Below are positions 12,501-21,834 of a stretch of 64,000 nucleotides of DNA, one piece after another. The stretch is taken from assembly GCA_013400155.1 (NCBI GenBank), contig VXBM01000887.1:1-64000 (forward strand), written 5' to 3'. The notes under the pieces were generated by a model. The model made no database searches. It had not been told where the DNA came from and saw only the letters and a program-made list of their open reading frames with translations. Position numbers and translations under genes: made by a program. Numbering within the stretch: the stretch's first letter is position 1; each line of letters opens with the position of its first letter. The stretch comes from Helopsaltes ochotensis. Taxonomy: Eukaryota; Chordata; Aves; Passeriformes; Locustellidae.

Positions 12501-15087
12501 TAGCACAGGGATTAGCTTCATTAATGCATTCATTTGAGTATCAAAATAGCAGAGAGTTACCATAGGATATTACCTAGAGAATTACCTTCCTTTTTCTGAT
12601 TAGACCATTAAAAGTTTTTCTTTGACCATGAAAGTGAAGCTGATTCAGAATTTGGAGTCTAATGAAAGACAGAGTTGCAGGTGGCTCCTGTCTGTCTGAG
12701 CAGCCATTTTCACCATAAAATATTTGTGGATATAACTAAATGTGTCTGTGTTGAACTGAGGTTCCAAGTGTTTCTGTTCCTTTAGCAAGGAATAGGTTGA
12801 TGGATTTCTTTTTTGTCATCTGGTTACCATTTTTATTGGGAAGAGAGCAAAAAATTTGACAATCTTTTTTTTAGCTGTGCCTTAGATACCAGTGAGCACT
12901 GCAGAGATGAATTGTATGTAACAATGTTTGGAAATAATGTGGTTAGACCAAATTCACTCTTTAAAAGAGTTCCCAAAGCCTGTAAAGTCAATCCTCAGAG
13001 CAGCAAAATGTGCTTTTGGCTGATGTAATTCCTACTAACTTGGTCAGCCCATGAAATCAGCTGTCAAGGCAAGATCATTGTATGTTGGGATAGCTGTGGC
13101 TGCTATTTTGTAGGGTCTTTTCATTGGTGCAGAAAAATCACCTCTAACTCTCTGCCAGGGAAGAAACTGCCACTGGAGGCTAGAGCTTAAAAAATGGGGT
13201 CTATGTGAGCAGTTAGGGTTATGAGAGAAACAGGTGGAGTCTTGTGCTTCCTTTTTCTCTAGGCCCTGGATCTCATAGCTACGAGAGGGATACCAAAGCT
13301 GGAGAAAGCTAAGCAACCGTCTGCTGTGCTCCAGGACTTTCTGAACTGCTGCTTGCAGACCGATGAGGACACTCGATGGTCTGCTGAGCAACTTCTGCAG
13401 GTACAGTGCGAGGCAGCTGCAAGTGAAACAGCTGTCCAATGGATTGGTTTTTCCTGTCAGCTAAACTCAAAGGCATCAGATGAACTTCCCCTCATATTAA
13501 TGCCCAGTCTGGGTGGTTTTCAAGAGAAAACTGAGTACAGTCATATAATAGTTTGGGTTGGAAGAGGCCTTTAAAGGTCATGTAGTCCAACTTCCCCACT
13601 ATAAGCAGGGATATCTGGAAGTAGATTAGGTTGCTTAGAGCACTGTCCGACCTGGCCTTGATTGTTTCCAGGGATGGGGCACCTAGGATCTCTCTGGATA
13701 ACCTGTTCCAATGTTTTCCCACTCTCCTCATAAACAGTTTCTTCCTCAGACCTAATCTGAATGGACCTTCTTTTGATTTGAAAGCATTTCTCCTTTTTCA
13801 TAGGCCCTGATAAAAAATGCATCCCCATCTTTCTTAGAACCCCCTTGAAGCCACTAAGGCCTCTCCAGGGCCTTCTCCAGGCTGAACAACCCCAAGTGTT
13901 GCAGCCCCTCCTCACAGGAGAAATGTTACATCCTTTGATCATACCTGTGGCCCCATTCTGTGTTTTGGTAGCATGTTCAGTTTTCCCTGGTGGCAAAAAA
14001 CTGCAGTAGGATGATTCCAGGCATAGAGGCCTGAAATGGTGCTGGTGGTGAAGAAACCAAATGAAGCCATCCCAGCCAGGTGGTCCAAGACTTGGCTGTG
14101 GGAAGGAAGGGGTTGTTGGGGGGCTTCCTTTGAGCATCAGAAGGGCCTCACCTTGTCCCTCCTACACCACTCTCGGAGGTTTCTGACACCAAAACAGGGA
14201 CAGCTGAGCAGGACTTGTCATAGCCCTTTTTGCTGCCTGGCACAGTTGAGTAGATGAGAACTGCTGCAGGGTTGCTGCCAGGCTTTGTGACAGATTGGGA
14301 GCTGCCGAATGTGCCACTTGGCTGTCCCTGCTGTGAAGGTGCCAGCCAGCATAGGAGGTGCAGGGGACACAGAGGTAGACACTGCTCTCCCTGCAAGCCA
14401 GAGCTGAGTCTGTCAGTGCTCCATCACTTGTCTCCCTGCTCTTGGTGCTGAAAACCTCGGTGGTCTTCAGATGAACACAAGGGCCCAGATATCCTATTGG
14501 GATAAACATTTCTTAGCTGTCCTCGAGTTTCTTGAAGAGCAGCTTATGCTCCTCATCTTTTTTTGACAACTAAAATAGCCCATGCCTACAAGAAAGAGGA
14601 CCCCTAAGTCAGTATTTTATGTTTCCTGAAAGTGGAAAATTCCTGGACTGCAAGCAGAGTCTTGGCAGGGCAAATATTGCATCAAGCTAGAGACACCTTG
14701 ATAAATGGATTAATAGAATTATGGGCCAAGTATTCCAGGTACTGGACATGTGATAACATGGGATGTTATCACATGTTATTCATGTACCTCAAATGTATTC
14801 ATATGAGGTACATGAAGACGGAGGTGCAGATAGTTCCATCAGACCTATTTCTGCATCTTTCTGGAATCTCGAGGAATAGGGCTTGAGACCACGGGGAAAT
14901 GAGTTTGAAAAGTCGTGCTTCATTTGTTTTCTTTTCCTTTGGGCAGCATCCATTTTTATCAGCAGCCAAGCCTCTCTCCAGCCTCACCCCTCTGATCATT
15001 GCAGCAAGACAGGTGAGGGAGGACAGGAGATTCGACAGTGATGGAACTTCTTTCTCCAGTGCCAGCCATGGGTGGCTCTCAGAATAA
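6533..15087 (+). CDS. PAK3-like p21-activated serine/threonine kinase (5' end not found)
   Basis: Eleven exons join in phase: 6533-6570, 6942-7073, 7642-7792, 8115-8178, 8867-8915, 9873-9985, 10572-10689, 11299-11398, 11819-12015, 13263-13400, 14947-15087. They give about 412 residues ending at TAA 15085-15087, all with GT-AG introns. In order: the HGY segment and acidic linker typical of PAK3 (EDDDEED), the pre-kinase RSIVSVGDP, glycine loop, VAIK lysine, HRDIKSEN catalytic loop, DFG, MAPE, DIWSLG, and the [14 protein letters not shown] tail. Group I PAKs phosphorylate cytoskeletal and MAPK-pathway targets downstream of Rac/Cdc42. No CRIB or autoinhibitory exon is visible and no in-frame Met occurs before the hinge (IIMEYM), so the start lies in an unrecognised upstream exon. 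The first glycine of the loop is Ala and the activation-loop Thr is Ser. No stop or frameshift is seen, so I treat it as a gene. It resembles the PAK3-like family described as expanded in zebra finch. Confidence 0.88.
6942..7073 (+). CDS. PAK3-like exon, acidic linker
   Basis: Opens with [10 protein letters not shown] and contains an acidic run EDDDEED followed by [13 protein letters not shown], like the acidic and proline segment before the kinase domain of PAK3. The donor after TTG (gtcagc) is weak. A second in-frame donor at 7083 (gtattt) would add three codons, so the 3' boundary is uncertain by 9 nt. Confidence 0.75.
7642..7792 (+). CDS. PAK3-like exon, linker before kinase
   Basis: Begins [12 protein letters not shown], aligning with IYTRSVVES of PAK3, includes PANSSTSSL near the PAK3 NANSSTLY segment, and ends LGKL plus one base (EEILEKLR in PAK3). 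It is much more diverged than the kinase exons, as expected for a disordered linker. Confidence 0.8.
8115..8178 (+). CDS. PAK3-like exon, kinase domain start
   Basis: Reads [31 protein letters not shown] is the group I PAK signature just before the kinase domain. The exon stops inside the glycine-rich loop, where the usual IGQG is IAKG. Confidence 0.9.
8867..8915 (+). CDS. PAK3-like exon, glycine loop and beta strand 2
   Basis: Reads [16 protein letters not shown], matching ASGTVYTALDIATGQE of PAK3. Joined to the previous exon, the loop is A-K-G-G-F-G, lacking the first glycine of GxGxxG. Confidence 0.9.
9873..9985 (+). CDS. PAK3-like exon, catalytic lysine and helix C
   Basis: Starts VAIKQ with the ATP-anchoring lysine and carries the helix C glutamate in ELIVNELLV. 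It ends NIVNYLD as in PAK. By eye about three quarters of residues match PAK3. Confidence 0.92.
10572..10689 (+). CDS. PAK3-like exon, hinge region
   Basis: Reads [20 protein letters not shown] and on to EIAAICRE, matching the PAK hinge (VVMEYLAGGSL) and helix E start. It contains the first in-frame methionines of the visible gene. Confidence 0.92.
11299..11398 (+). CDS. PAK3-like exon, catalytic loop
   Basis: Reads [20 protein letters not shown] and then [13 protein letters not shown]. The HRD aspartate, lysine and asparagine of the catalytic loop are all present. The PAK-typical D before N is E. Confidence 0.93.
11819..12015 (+). CDS. PAK3-like exon, DFG and activation loop
   Basis: Contains [13 protein letters not shown], then [16 protein letters not shown], then [15 protein letters not shown] and GEPPY. 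The PAK activation-loop phosphosite motif RSTMVGT is QSSVVGT here, so the threonine is replaced by serine. DFG and APE are intact. Confidence 0.93.
13263..13400 (+). CDS. PAK3-like exon, C-lobe helices
   Basis: Reads [13 protein letters not shown], then [18 protein letters not shown] and SAEQLLQ, matching ALYLIATNGTPEL, FRDFLNRCLEMD and SAKELLQ of PAK. The invariant C-lobe arginine (TRW) is kept. Confidence 0.92.
13541..13985 (-). mobile_element. CR1 LINE 3' fragment, antisense
   Basis: Begins with the reverse-complement CR1 tail (tagtttgggttggaag) and runs through words such as ctgttccaatgttttcc and ccaggctgaacaacccc. It sits in the last intron of the PAK3-like gene, inserted opposite to the gene and truncated at its 5' end. 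Confidence 0.9.
14746..14815. repeat. Two adjacent perfect inverted repeats
   Basis: The first has 14-bp arms at 14746-14759 and 14763-14776 around GGG. The second has 12-bp arms at 14780-14791 and 14804-14815 around a 12-base loop. Both are perfect. They lie 131 bases upstream of the terminal PAK3-like exon. Function unknown. Confidence 0.9.
14947..15087 (+). CDS. PAK3-like terminal exon
   Basis: Starts [20 protein letters not shown], nearly identical to the PAK3 C-terminus. Instead of stopping after about nine more residues it continues [13 protein letters not shown] and ends GWLSE then TAA. An AATAAA overlaps the stop at 15083-15088. Whether it is used for polyadenylation cannot be told. 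Confidence 0.9.
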   Translation, partial: HPFLSAAKPLSSLTPLIIAARQVREDRRFDSDGTSFSSASHGWLSE

Positions 15088-17076
15088 AAACTGTTTAAAA
15101 CCTCAATTCAGTTAGAGGATAGCCTTCCTTCTTACCCTGTGATTAAGCTCTACATTCACTTTTTAATTGTCCCTTGTTTCTTAAAGATGCAAAGTCCCAT
15201 TTATGGGGGGTTTTGGTATGGTTTGGGATTGGAGAAAGGTCTCTTTCATTCCTAAACTTCAGACTGCACTGCTTTTGGAATGCAGCCCACTGGATGGTTT
15301 TTGCCCAGTCATGGTCCTCCTAGGTAAGGAAGAAAGCACATTTGCATTTCCAACCAGACAGGAATGAAGAGTGGGGCAGACAACACATCATATGGAGATG
15401 CAGGCTTTCAGCTGTAGCTCTGGAGGATTTCAGCTCTCAACCATTGGATTTGTATAGCTAATGTCAATCTCTTTGCCTGGGTGAGAGCCTTACTCAAATG
15501 AAAAAGTAGCAAGATCAGTCAGTGTGCTCTGAAAGGGCCCATTTGATGCAAAGCTGTCAAAGGAAACTTGAGGTGTGAGTGGGGCCAGCCATGCCAGCAC
15601 TGAGCCCCAGCAGAGCCCTGGCGGAGCACAGAGCAGCCTCAGCATTCACAGCCTGGAAGAAGGAGTTTGTAGCAGCAAGCAACAGCAGACTGGATGCTTG
15701 CCTCTTCCTGTGACCAGACCCTTCATCCCATATGAGAGCCAAACCGGCAGTGGGCTGCTCCCAAGGGGAATCATAGCCATGCTGTGAACTGTGCAGCCTG
15801 GTGAGATTGAGTCTGTGCAGGCATAAAGAAGCGCCAAAGAGAGGGGAGTGGTGGTGTCACTGCTGAGGAGGCTGCTCTCCTGGGGCACTTGCAGCTAAGT
15901 ATTAATTAACTGTCCTGGATTTCCTGGAAAGCGCAACAGGCCTGATATTTCAGGTGGATGCTGAGGTGAGCAGCTCTGGTTTCCTGAACAGGGGATCCTC
16001 AGGGGAAGCTGAGAGAGCTTCCCAGAGCCTGCAGCTGGCATGACAGTGGCTGACTGGACTTGGGTGTTTCAGGAGCAATGGTGGCCAAGTGTCCATCCCC
16101 AAAGCCCTGTAAGAAGTTCCCGGGGAGTGCCAGCATCCAGGCAGGAAAACAGGCTGTGGCAGCACATGCAAAAGTGCATGCAGGAAGGGCACTGAAGCTC
16201 TGCCAGCTTGATCAGGGAGCAGCAGTACTCGATGGGGCGAAAGCCACGGCCTCTCTAAGCTCTGCACCGCCCATGACTGACACAGCCGTCCAGAGACAGC
16301 TCCAGTGGGATCTTGCTGCCCCCCGGGTGTCAGCTGCAGGCTGTGCCCTGCTCTCAGGGCAGTCCCAGATGGCAGCAGTGAGCACAGCTGTGGGAGCGGA
16401 GCCCAGGAACTGCTCCACTTAGTGCCAGGGCTGCGGGCGGAGGTGAGTAGTTATACACTATATACCACTGTATATCTATACACTTATCTATTTATCTGAC
16501 CATTTAGTGCGGTATAAATTAGAGGGTTTTTCTTCCAAGCTTGGTGTTCACAGCCCATCCTTGTGGCCAAATCCAAATTCTTTCTCAACTTCAATATTTG
16601 GAAAGTTGGCATGTGCTGATCCATGTTTGTGCTGGATATTGTGATTGCCTGGGCTCTTGGTAGTTTTCAAACTTATTTCGTTCCTTTAGTTCTCCCCCTT
16701 TCTGAACAGAAGGGAAAATAATTAAAGACTTTGATTTCCAGGTTGTTGTAGCCTAAAGAGGAGCTGCCATCCACCAAGGAAGGAAAACAAGGAGACAGAG
16801 GTCAAAGAATGCCCTTCATTTCTCTGCAGGATGCTTGAGACATATGAAAGTTCTTCCTCTTTCTGCTAGAAACTTGCTGCTTTTGACTTGAAACAGATTT
16901 AAACTTCCAAGGCCACCTGAGGGATGCTGAGGGCAGCTGGAAAATCACCCCTCACAGCCCAAACATCTTATTGAAACCTCAGCCTTCAGAAGGAAACTTT
17001 GGCAAACCCACAGTGGGCAACATTTCATAAAGGTCAAAATAACACTTCTGGGTTTAACAGCATTTAGGGAATGAAG
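15088..17076. other. Intergenic sequence, moderately GC-rich part at 15.55-16.45 kb
   Basis: No exon with a recognisable product is seen. The 15.55-16.45 kb part is GC-richer than its surroundings and is open in several frames on both strands, which suggests composition rather than coding. It may include old retroelement sequence that I cannot name. Confidence 0.5.
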
Positions 17077-17780
17077 GGAATTAAGAATGAAGGTTTTTTC
17101 TAACCTCCAGGGTGTTTGACACAACAAGAGGAAGAACATGTATGTAAGAAGCCATCGCCTGTGGGAGGAGGATGGGTCTCTCCCCAAAATTAAAGCTTAA
17201 TTTGGGGGTTTACTGCAGGTAGAAAGAGTTTGATAGGGAAACTCATGAGATTGCTTTTCTACTTAGTTTATTAGCAAGTGTTACTGATTAGTAAATGTAA
17301 GAGTTTAGGGGTTTCTACGTTTGGTCTTTTTACCTTTATTAATTATGAAAATAAAAAATGTCATACCCAAACCAGACAGAAATTCGGAAAAGTGGAACTG
17401 ACCAATTGAATTAGAAATAAAGGAATTAAAATGCCTGGGTTGTTTTCTCACTTCCAGGATGACTGCTACAATGAGAGGAAGGAACACACTTCTGTGAGAA
17501 GCCATCGCCTGTGGGACAAGGAAGAGTCTTTTGCCAAGACTTAAAGAAGAATTTTGGGGATAACAGGACTTAAAGACGGAATAGGGAAATTAATGAGCTT
17601 TACTATCTGCTTTTGTCATGAACTTGTAGTTATGTGCCTTGTTCCAGATGTCACCTGCCCTGTGTTTTCAATGTTAGTTTTCTTTTTTCTACTTAATTTA
17701 TGTAATTGTGTTTTGCAGAATGAATGTAAGAAGGTTTGGGCTGGTTATGTTTTATAATCTTTTTATTATGTTTTATAATA
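17077..17780. repeat. Two degenerate tandem copies, about 340 bp apart
   Basis: Copy 1 (17077 to about 17400) and copy 2 (17419 to about 17780) share aagccatcgcctgtggga exactly and align over most of their length. Copy 2 carries an extra stretch near 17618-17690. This could be a satellite-like monomer pair or duplicated LTR sequence. Confidence 0.75.
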
Positions 17781-18529
17781 GGTTTTGTTGTATGGTTTAC
17801 TATGGTTTTTATTTATTAAGTTTCATAATGTGGTTTTTTGTTAATTAACCCCAAATTTGTTTGCTTCCTTCATGTTCCAAATGCAGCATTGATTTCAAAA
17901 AAATGCAGGCACTCACTTTCTTCCCTTTGGAAAGAACCCGGCCCCTCACCCAGTGGGTGGGGAGTGTGAAGATGGATCCTTCTTCCTCCAACCTGCAGGA
18001 TTTTATAATTTATTCCTAAGAATTCCAAAACATAAGCTTCAAGCCTGGGGACTTACCCAGGTTAAACTTGCTGTTGCATGGAAACTCCTTTGCTTTCCAT
18101 TTCAAATGTAAACATTTCCTTCATTTTGCTGTTTCAAATCCTTTTGCCATGGGGTTCCCTGGGGGTGGATGCCTAATTTATTTTATCACTCTGTGCTGCT
18201 CCCTGTATTCCCTGTGGTGCTGCAGTGCCTGCTTCTGTGACTCCCCTCACTCCTGGGAATCTGACTAGCAGCACATGGCACTCAGGTTTCAGCCCTCCAA
18301 AGACAAGCAGCAGGTTTTAGTCCAGCAAGACTAAATGAGTCTTGAGAATGAGAGCCCCAGCCCCCACAAAAAGAATGAGTCAGCCCCAGATCCCACTGTG
18401 CCATCCGTGGTCTCCTGCCTGTACTTGTTGGAAATGAGATAACTTTCCTAATTTACGGTTATAATTAACTTTTTGATTAATTGTTTTAATAACCATAAGT
18501 AGTGTATTAGTCTTTAGCAGTGTAATTTC

Positions 18530-18850
18530 CCATTTTAGCCAGCATGTAGCTAAGGTTTTTTTACGACTGTTGTGGAGATAGGAGACAGGAAAGAACTGCA
18601 CCCACCCCCAGAGTCGTGCTGGAAAAAAGGGAAGCTTTTATTTACATTTTGACATTTTATAGAATTCCAAAGGTGACCATGGATTGGAGGGTGAAGCTGC
18701 CACCTCCCCAACACAGTGGTCAGACCAACAGTCCACCAACTCTCTCCTCCTCGATGAAAATATGAAAACAAACTATTTGTTGATACTTGAAAGCGTGAGA
18801 ACTCTGTTACAGAAATGAAAACACATCAGAAGGCTGAAAATCAGAGCGAC
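18530..18850 (-). mobile_element. LTR-like fragment, tentative
   Basis: A block with a ttttatttaca motif (reverse complement of a polyadenylation-like signal) followed by gaattccaaaggtgaccatg, in the style of passerine endogenous retroviral LTRs read from the minus strand. No coding part is seen. Confidence 0.4.
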
Positions 18851-18853
18851 AGA

Positions 18854-19348
18854 CTGTTATTGTTGGAGTGTGATTATCAGATCCCCAAAACCTTTAAGTT
18901 ATGATGAACTAGCCCTGATAAGCCTCAATGAACAAAGCCCTGGGGAGTTAAAGGCTGGACACCTGGAATCCAGAATTTATAGCCCTCCAAGGACATGTTG
19001 AAGTAACCAGAAGATAAAGAAGAAACTAACAAAGATGATTGAACTTGTGCTGGAGATTCCCTGTCTGGGAAAAAGATAATAAAAGAACTAAAAGATGTGG
19101 ACTAATTAGCATGAGAAGTGAGAAATCAAGAACTAATAGAAGATGGAATAATAATTGATGCAAAAAATATGCAATTTAGAAACAATGAACATTACCTTCT
19201 TTGCTAAAAATGTATAAGTAAGTGAAAAGTTTTGAAAGTCGTGTGCACCTAGGTAGAGCACCCCGGCCTGGAATACATTAATGCCTACCCCCTAATGCTA
19301 CAAAAACAGTGTTAGAGAGTTTCATTCATCCTGACGTTTTTGGCAACA
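18854..19348 (+). mobile_element. LTR-like element, possible solo LTR
   Basis: Runs from a TGTTATTG start to a TTTTGGCAACA end. It contains a TATA-like tgtataagtaag near 19210 and the words gtgcacctaggtagagcacc and tttcattcatcctgacg, which resemble the R-U5 part of avian endogenous retroviral LTRs. No viral gene follows before other sequence, so it may be solitary. Boundaries are approximate. Confidence 0.5.
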
Positions 19349-19794
19349 TATTGGCAAGTCTCTGGGAATCAGCTGGCAGCAAAACTCCAGAAACTGTCAG
19401 TGAGTAAGAGCAGGAGGGACTGTGGGAACAGGACAACAGGCATTCAGCAGGAATGATGGCAAAGTGAGCAACATCCACATGCACATACAAACCAGACTGG
19501 CAGACTCTTCCTCCTCCTGGGGGTTCCTCCCGTGGTGTGTAAGCTCCCAACTGCATCTTTTTTACCCAAGAATGTTTGAAAATGGGATTCAGAGTGCTTA
19601 CAGCCATCTGCCAAGAAAACCAAGAAAATCATCCCTATTCCATGCAAAGACAAAATGCAGAGTCCAGGCTGGCAACAAGCCAAGGTTCAAAGCCTGTCTG
19701 GGACACGTTGGTGCTCAGCCCTCCTGTTTAAAGGAACCAAACACCAGGGAGCTTTCATGTTTTATTTTGGTTTGGTTTTGGCTTTTGGTGTTTG

Positions 19795-19895
19795 TCTTCC
19801 CACAGGAAAGAGGATCTGGGGCTCCAGGTCTGCCAGCTGTTCAAGCCTGAAGTGTGAAATAATAACAACTACTTAGGTACAACATTTCCAACACT
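19795..19895 (-). repeat. Dispersed repeat, copy 2 (inverted to copy 1)
   Basis: Diverged reverse-complement match of 5095-5200, placed between LTR-like sequence and the CRTAP start. Confidence 0.6.
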
Positions 19896-21072
19896 TGCAC
19901 CTGTAGGTGATTTTGGGCTCAGAAGGGCAGGCTCAGCTCAGTAATTTATGAGAGCCCCTGCTGTAAAGGCAGCCACTGCAATGAAGAATTCTTGAGTAGT
20001 TCACCAGCCTCCATCCTGTGGCTGCCTCTGCTGAGAAATGTAGACAAACAGTGCAAGTATTAAGTGTTTCTAAGGAATCATTTTCTTCATGATTGGTCAT
20101 TTAGGTCACGCACCTACATAAGCACTGACACTCAGCCTAAGAAACTAAAGGAATAGAGAACTATTCTTAGATCCAGAAAGCACAGGGTTAAATGTCATCT
20201 AAAGGAAAGGTAAATACTGGAACTGTCAGGGGCTTGGGGTGTTCTTTTTGTTATTTTATGGAGTGTGGTTTTTTCTTTTGTTTTTAATTACCTGTGACTT
20301 CTCAGTTTAAAAATGAGAGGAATAGACAAAGATCTGGGCCTTCATTATTTGTTTAGTTTTGACGTTTTTTGAATGGCGCTACACAAGTTTTTCCAAGCTG
20401 GAGGGTTCTCCAGCCCCAAGATCAGCGCATGAGTCCACCAAGAGCAGTGGAGAGAGCAGCTGGTCCAACTCCGTGAAATCTGGGAGGCTGCATATTGTCA
20501 TAATGCAAATAATCTCTATGTGTGAGACTGAATGAACAATTCTAAAGAATTGCTTGATTAGATTAGGAACTTTTAAATTCTTTGGATCTAAAGCCACAGT
20601 TTTTCCCAGTTACTAATGATTGTTAATAATTAATGTAGCTGGACATCAGAAAATGCTCCAAAGCACTGCACAAAACCAGGTGAGGAGCACTGTCACTATT
20701 CTGTAGCTCTATAGCTCACATTTGAAGTATACTTGTCTGGCAAGTATCCAAAAAAATGCTTTCCTTATAGATCTTCAACATTATTTTTCCTCAGGAGACC
20801 AAACATCAAACAGCAACAAGAGGCAGAAATAGCACTTACGATTCTGAAACGCCTACTAACACCATATCTAAAACTCCAGTTTCAAGGGAAATAATGCCCA
20901 GAATTCTAGGAGTACTCCAACAATGCACTTATTGCTCTTCATCACAATATGAATGCGTGAGCCTATGCCACGGGTTTTGTAGATAAACACACACCAAAAA
21001 AAATTTGAAGGGTACAAGAGATTTATTTAGAACATATGTTTTCCAAAAAAAAACCCCGAAATTGTGGATGGC

Positions 21073-21073
<1 letters not shown>
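19896..21073. other. Intergenic sequence upstream of CRTAP
   Basis: No coding exon is seen. A stretch at about 20630-20700 (words caaagcactgcacaaaa) resembles ancient amniote interspersed repeats. The CRTAP promoter itself probably falls in the gap that follows. Confidence 0.5.

Positions 21074-21103
<30 letters not shown>
21074..21103. repeat. Poly-A run at gap edge
   Basis: Thirty A directly abut the assembly gap. The run may be real or may mark collapsed read quality at the contig end. Confidence 0.9.
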
Positions 21104-21688
21104 NNNNNNNNNNNNNNNNNNNNNNNNNNNNNNNNNNNNNNNNNNNNNNNNNNNNNNNNNNNNNNNNNNNNNNNNNNNNNNNNNNNNNNNNNNNNNNNNN
21201 NNNNNNNNNNNNNNNNNNNNNNNNNNNNNNNNNNNNNNNNNNNNNNNNNNNNNNNNNNNNNNNNNNNNNNNNNNNNNNNNNNNNNNNNNNNNNNNNNNNN
21301 NNNNNNNNNNNNNNNNNNNNNNNNNNNNNNNNNNNNNNNNNNNNNNNNNNNNNNNNNNNNNNNNNNNNNNNNNNNNNNNNNNNNNNNNNNNNNNNNNNNN
21401 NNNNNNNNNNNNNNNNNNNNNNNNNNNNNNNNNNNNNNNNNNNNNNNNNNNNNNNNNNNNNNNNNNNNNNNNNNNNNNNNNNNNNNNNNNNNNNNNNNNN
21501 NNNNNNNNNNNNNNNNNNNNNNNNNNNNNNNNNNNNNNNNNNNNNNNNNNNNNNNNNNNNNNNNNNNNNNNNNNNNNNNNNNNNNNNNNNNNNNNNNNNN
21601 NNNNNNNNNNNNNNNNNNNNNNNNNNNNNNNNNNNNNNNNNNNNNNNNNNNNNNNNNNNNNNNNNNNNNNNNNNNNNNNNNNNNNNNN
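21104..21688. other. Assembly gap (585 N)
   Basis: Unresolved bases. The right flank opens within CRTAP exon 1 in very GC-rich sequence, so the gap hides the signal peptide, the first part of exon 1 and probably the CpG-island promoter. Confidence 0.99.
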
Positions 21689-21834
21689 TGTCCGGGGTGC
21701 TGCGGCGGGCGCAGTGCCTGCGGCGCTGCAAGCAGGGGCTGCCCGCCTTCCGACAGGCGCAGCCCGGCCGCGACCTGCTCGAGGAGTTCCAGCGCCGCGA
21801 GCCCTACAAGTACCTGCAGTTCGCCTACTTCAAG
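21689..21834 (+). CDS. CRTAP: CRTAP exon 1, 3' part
   Basis: Reads [20 protein letters not shown] and later [13 protein letters not shown], matching [18 protein letters not shown] of human CRTAP. High GC, gtaagg donor. The 5' part is lost in the gap. Confidence 0.97.

Noticed and set aside
6533..15087. The kinase as a processed pseudogene
   Set aside because: It keeps ten introns with GT-AG sites, matched phases and no stop or frameshift.
16060..16422. Open frames of about 105-120 codons on both strands near 16 kb
   Set aside because: Both strands are open in GC-rich sequence without stops, there is no recognisable domain, and no conserved splice sites join them to the kinase or CRTAP.
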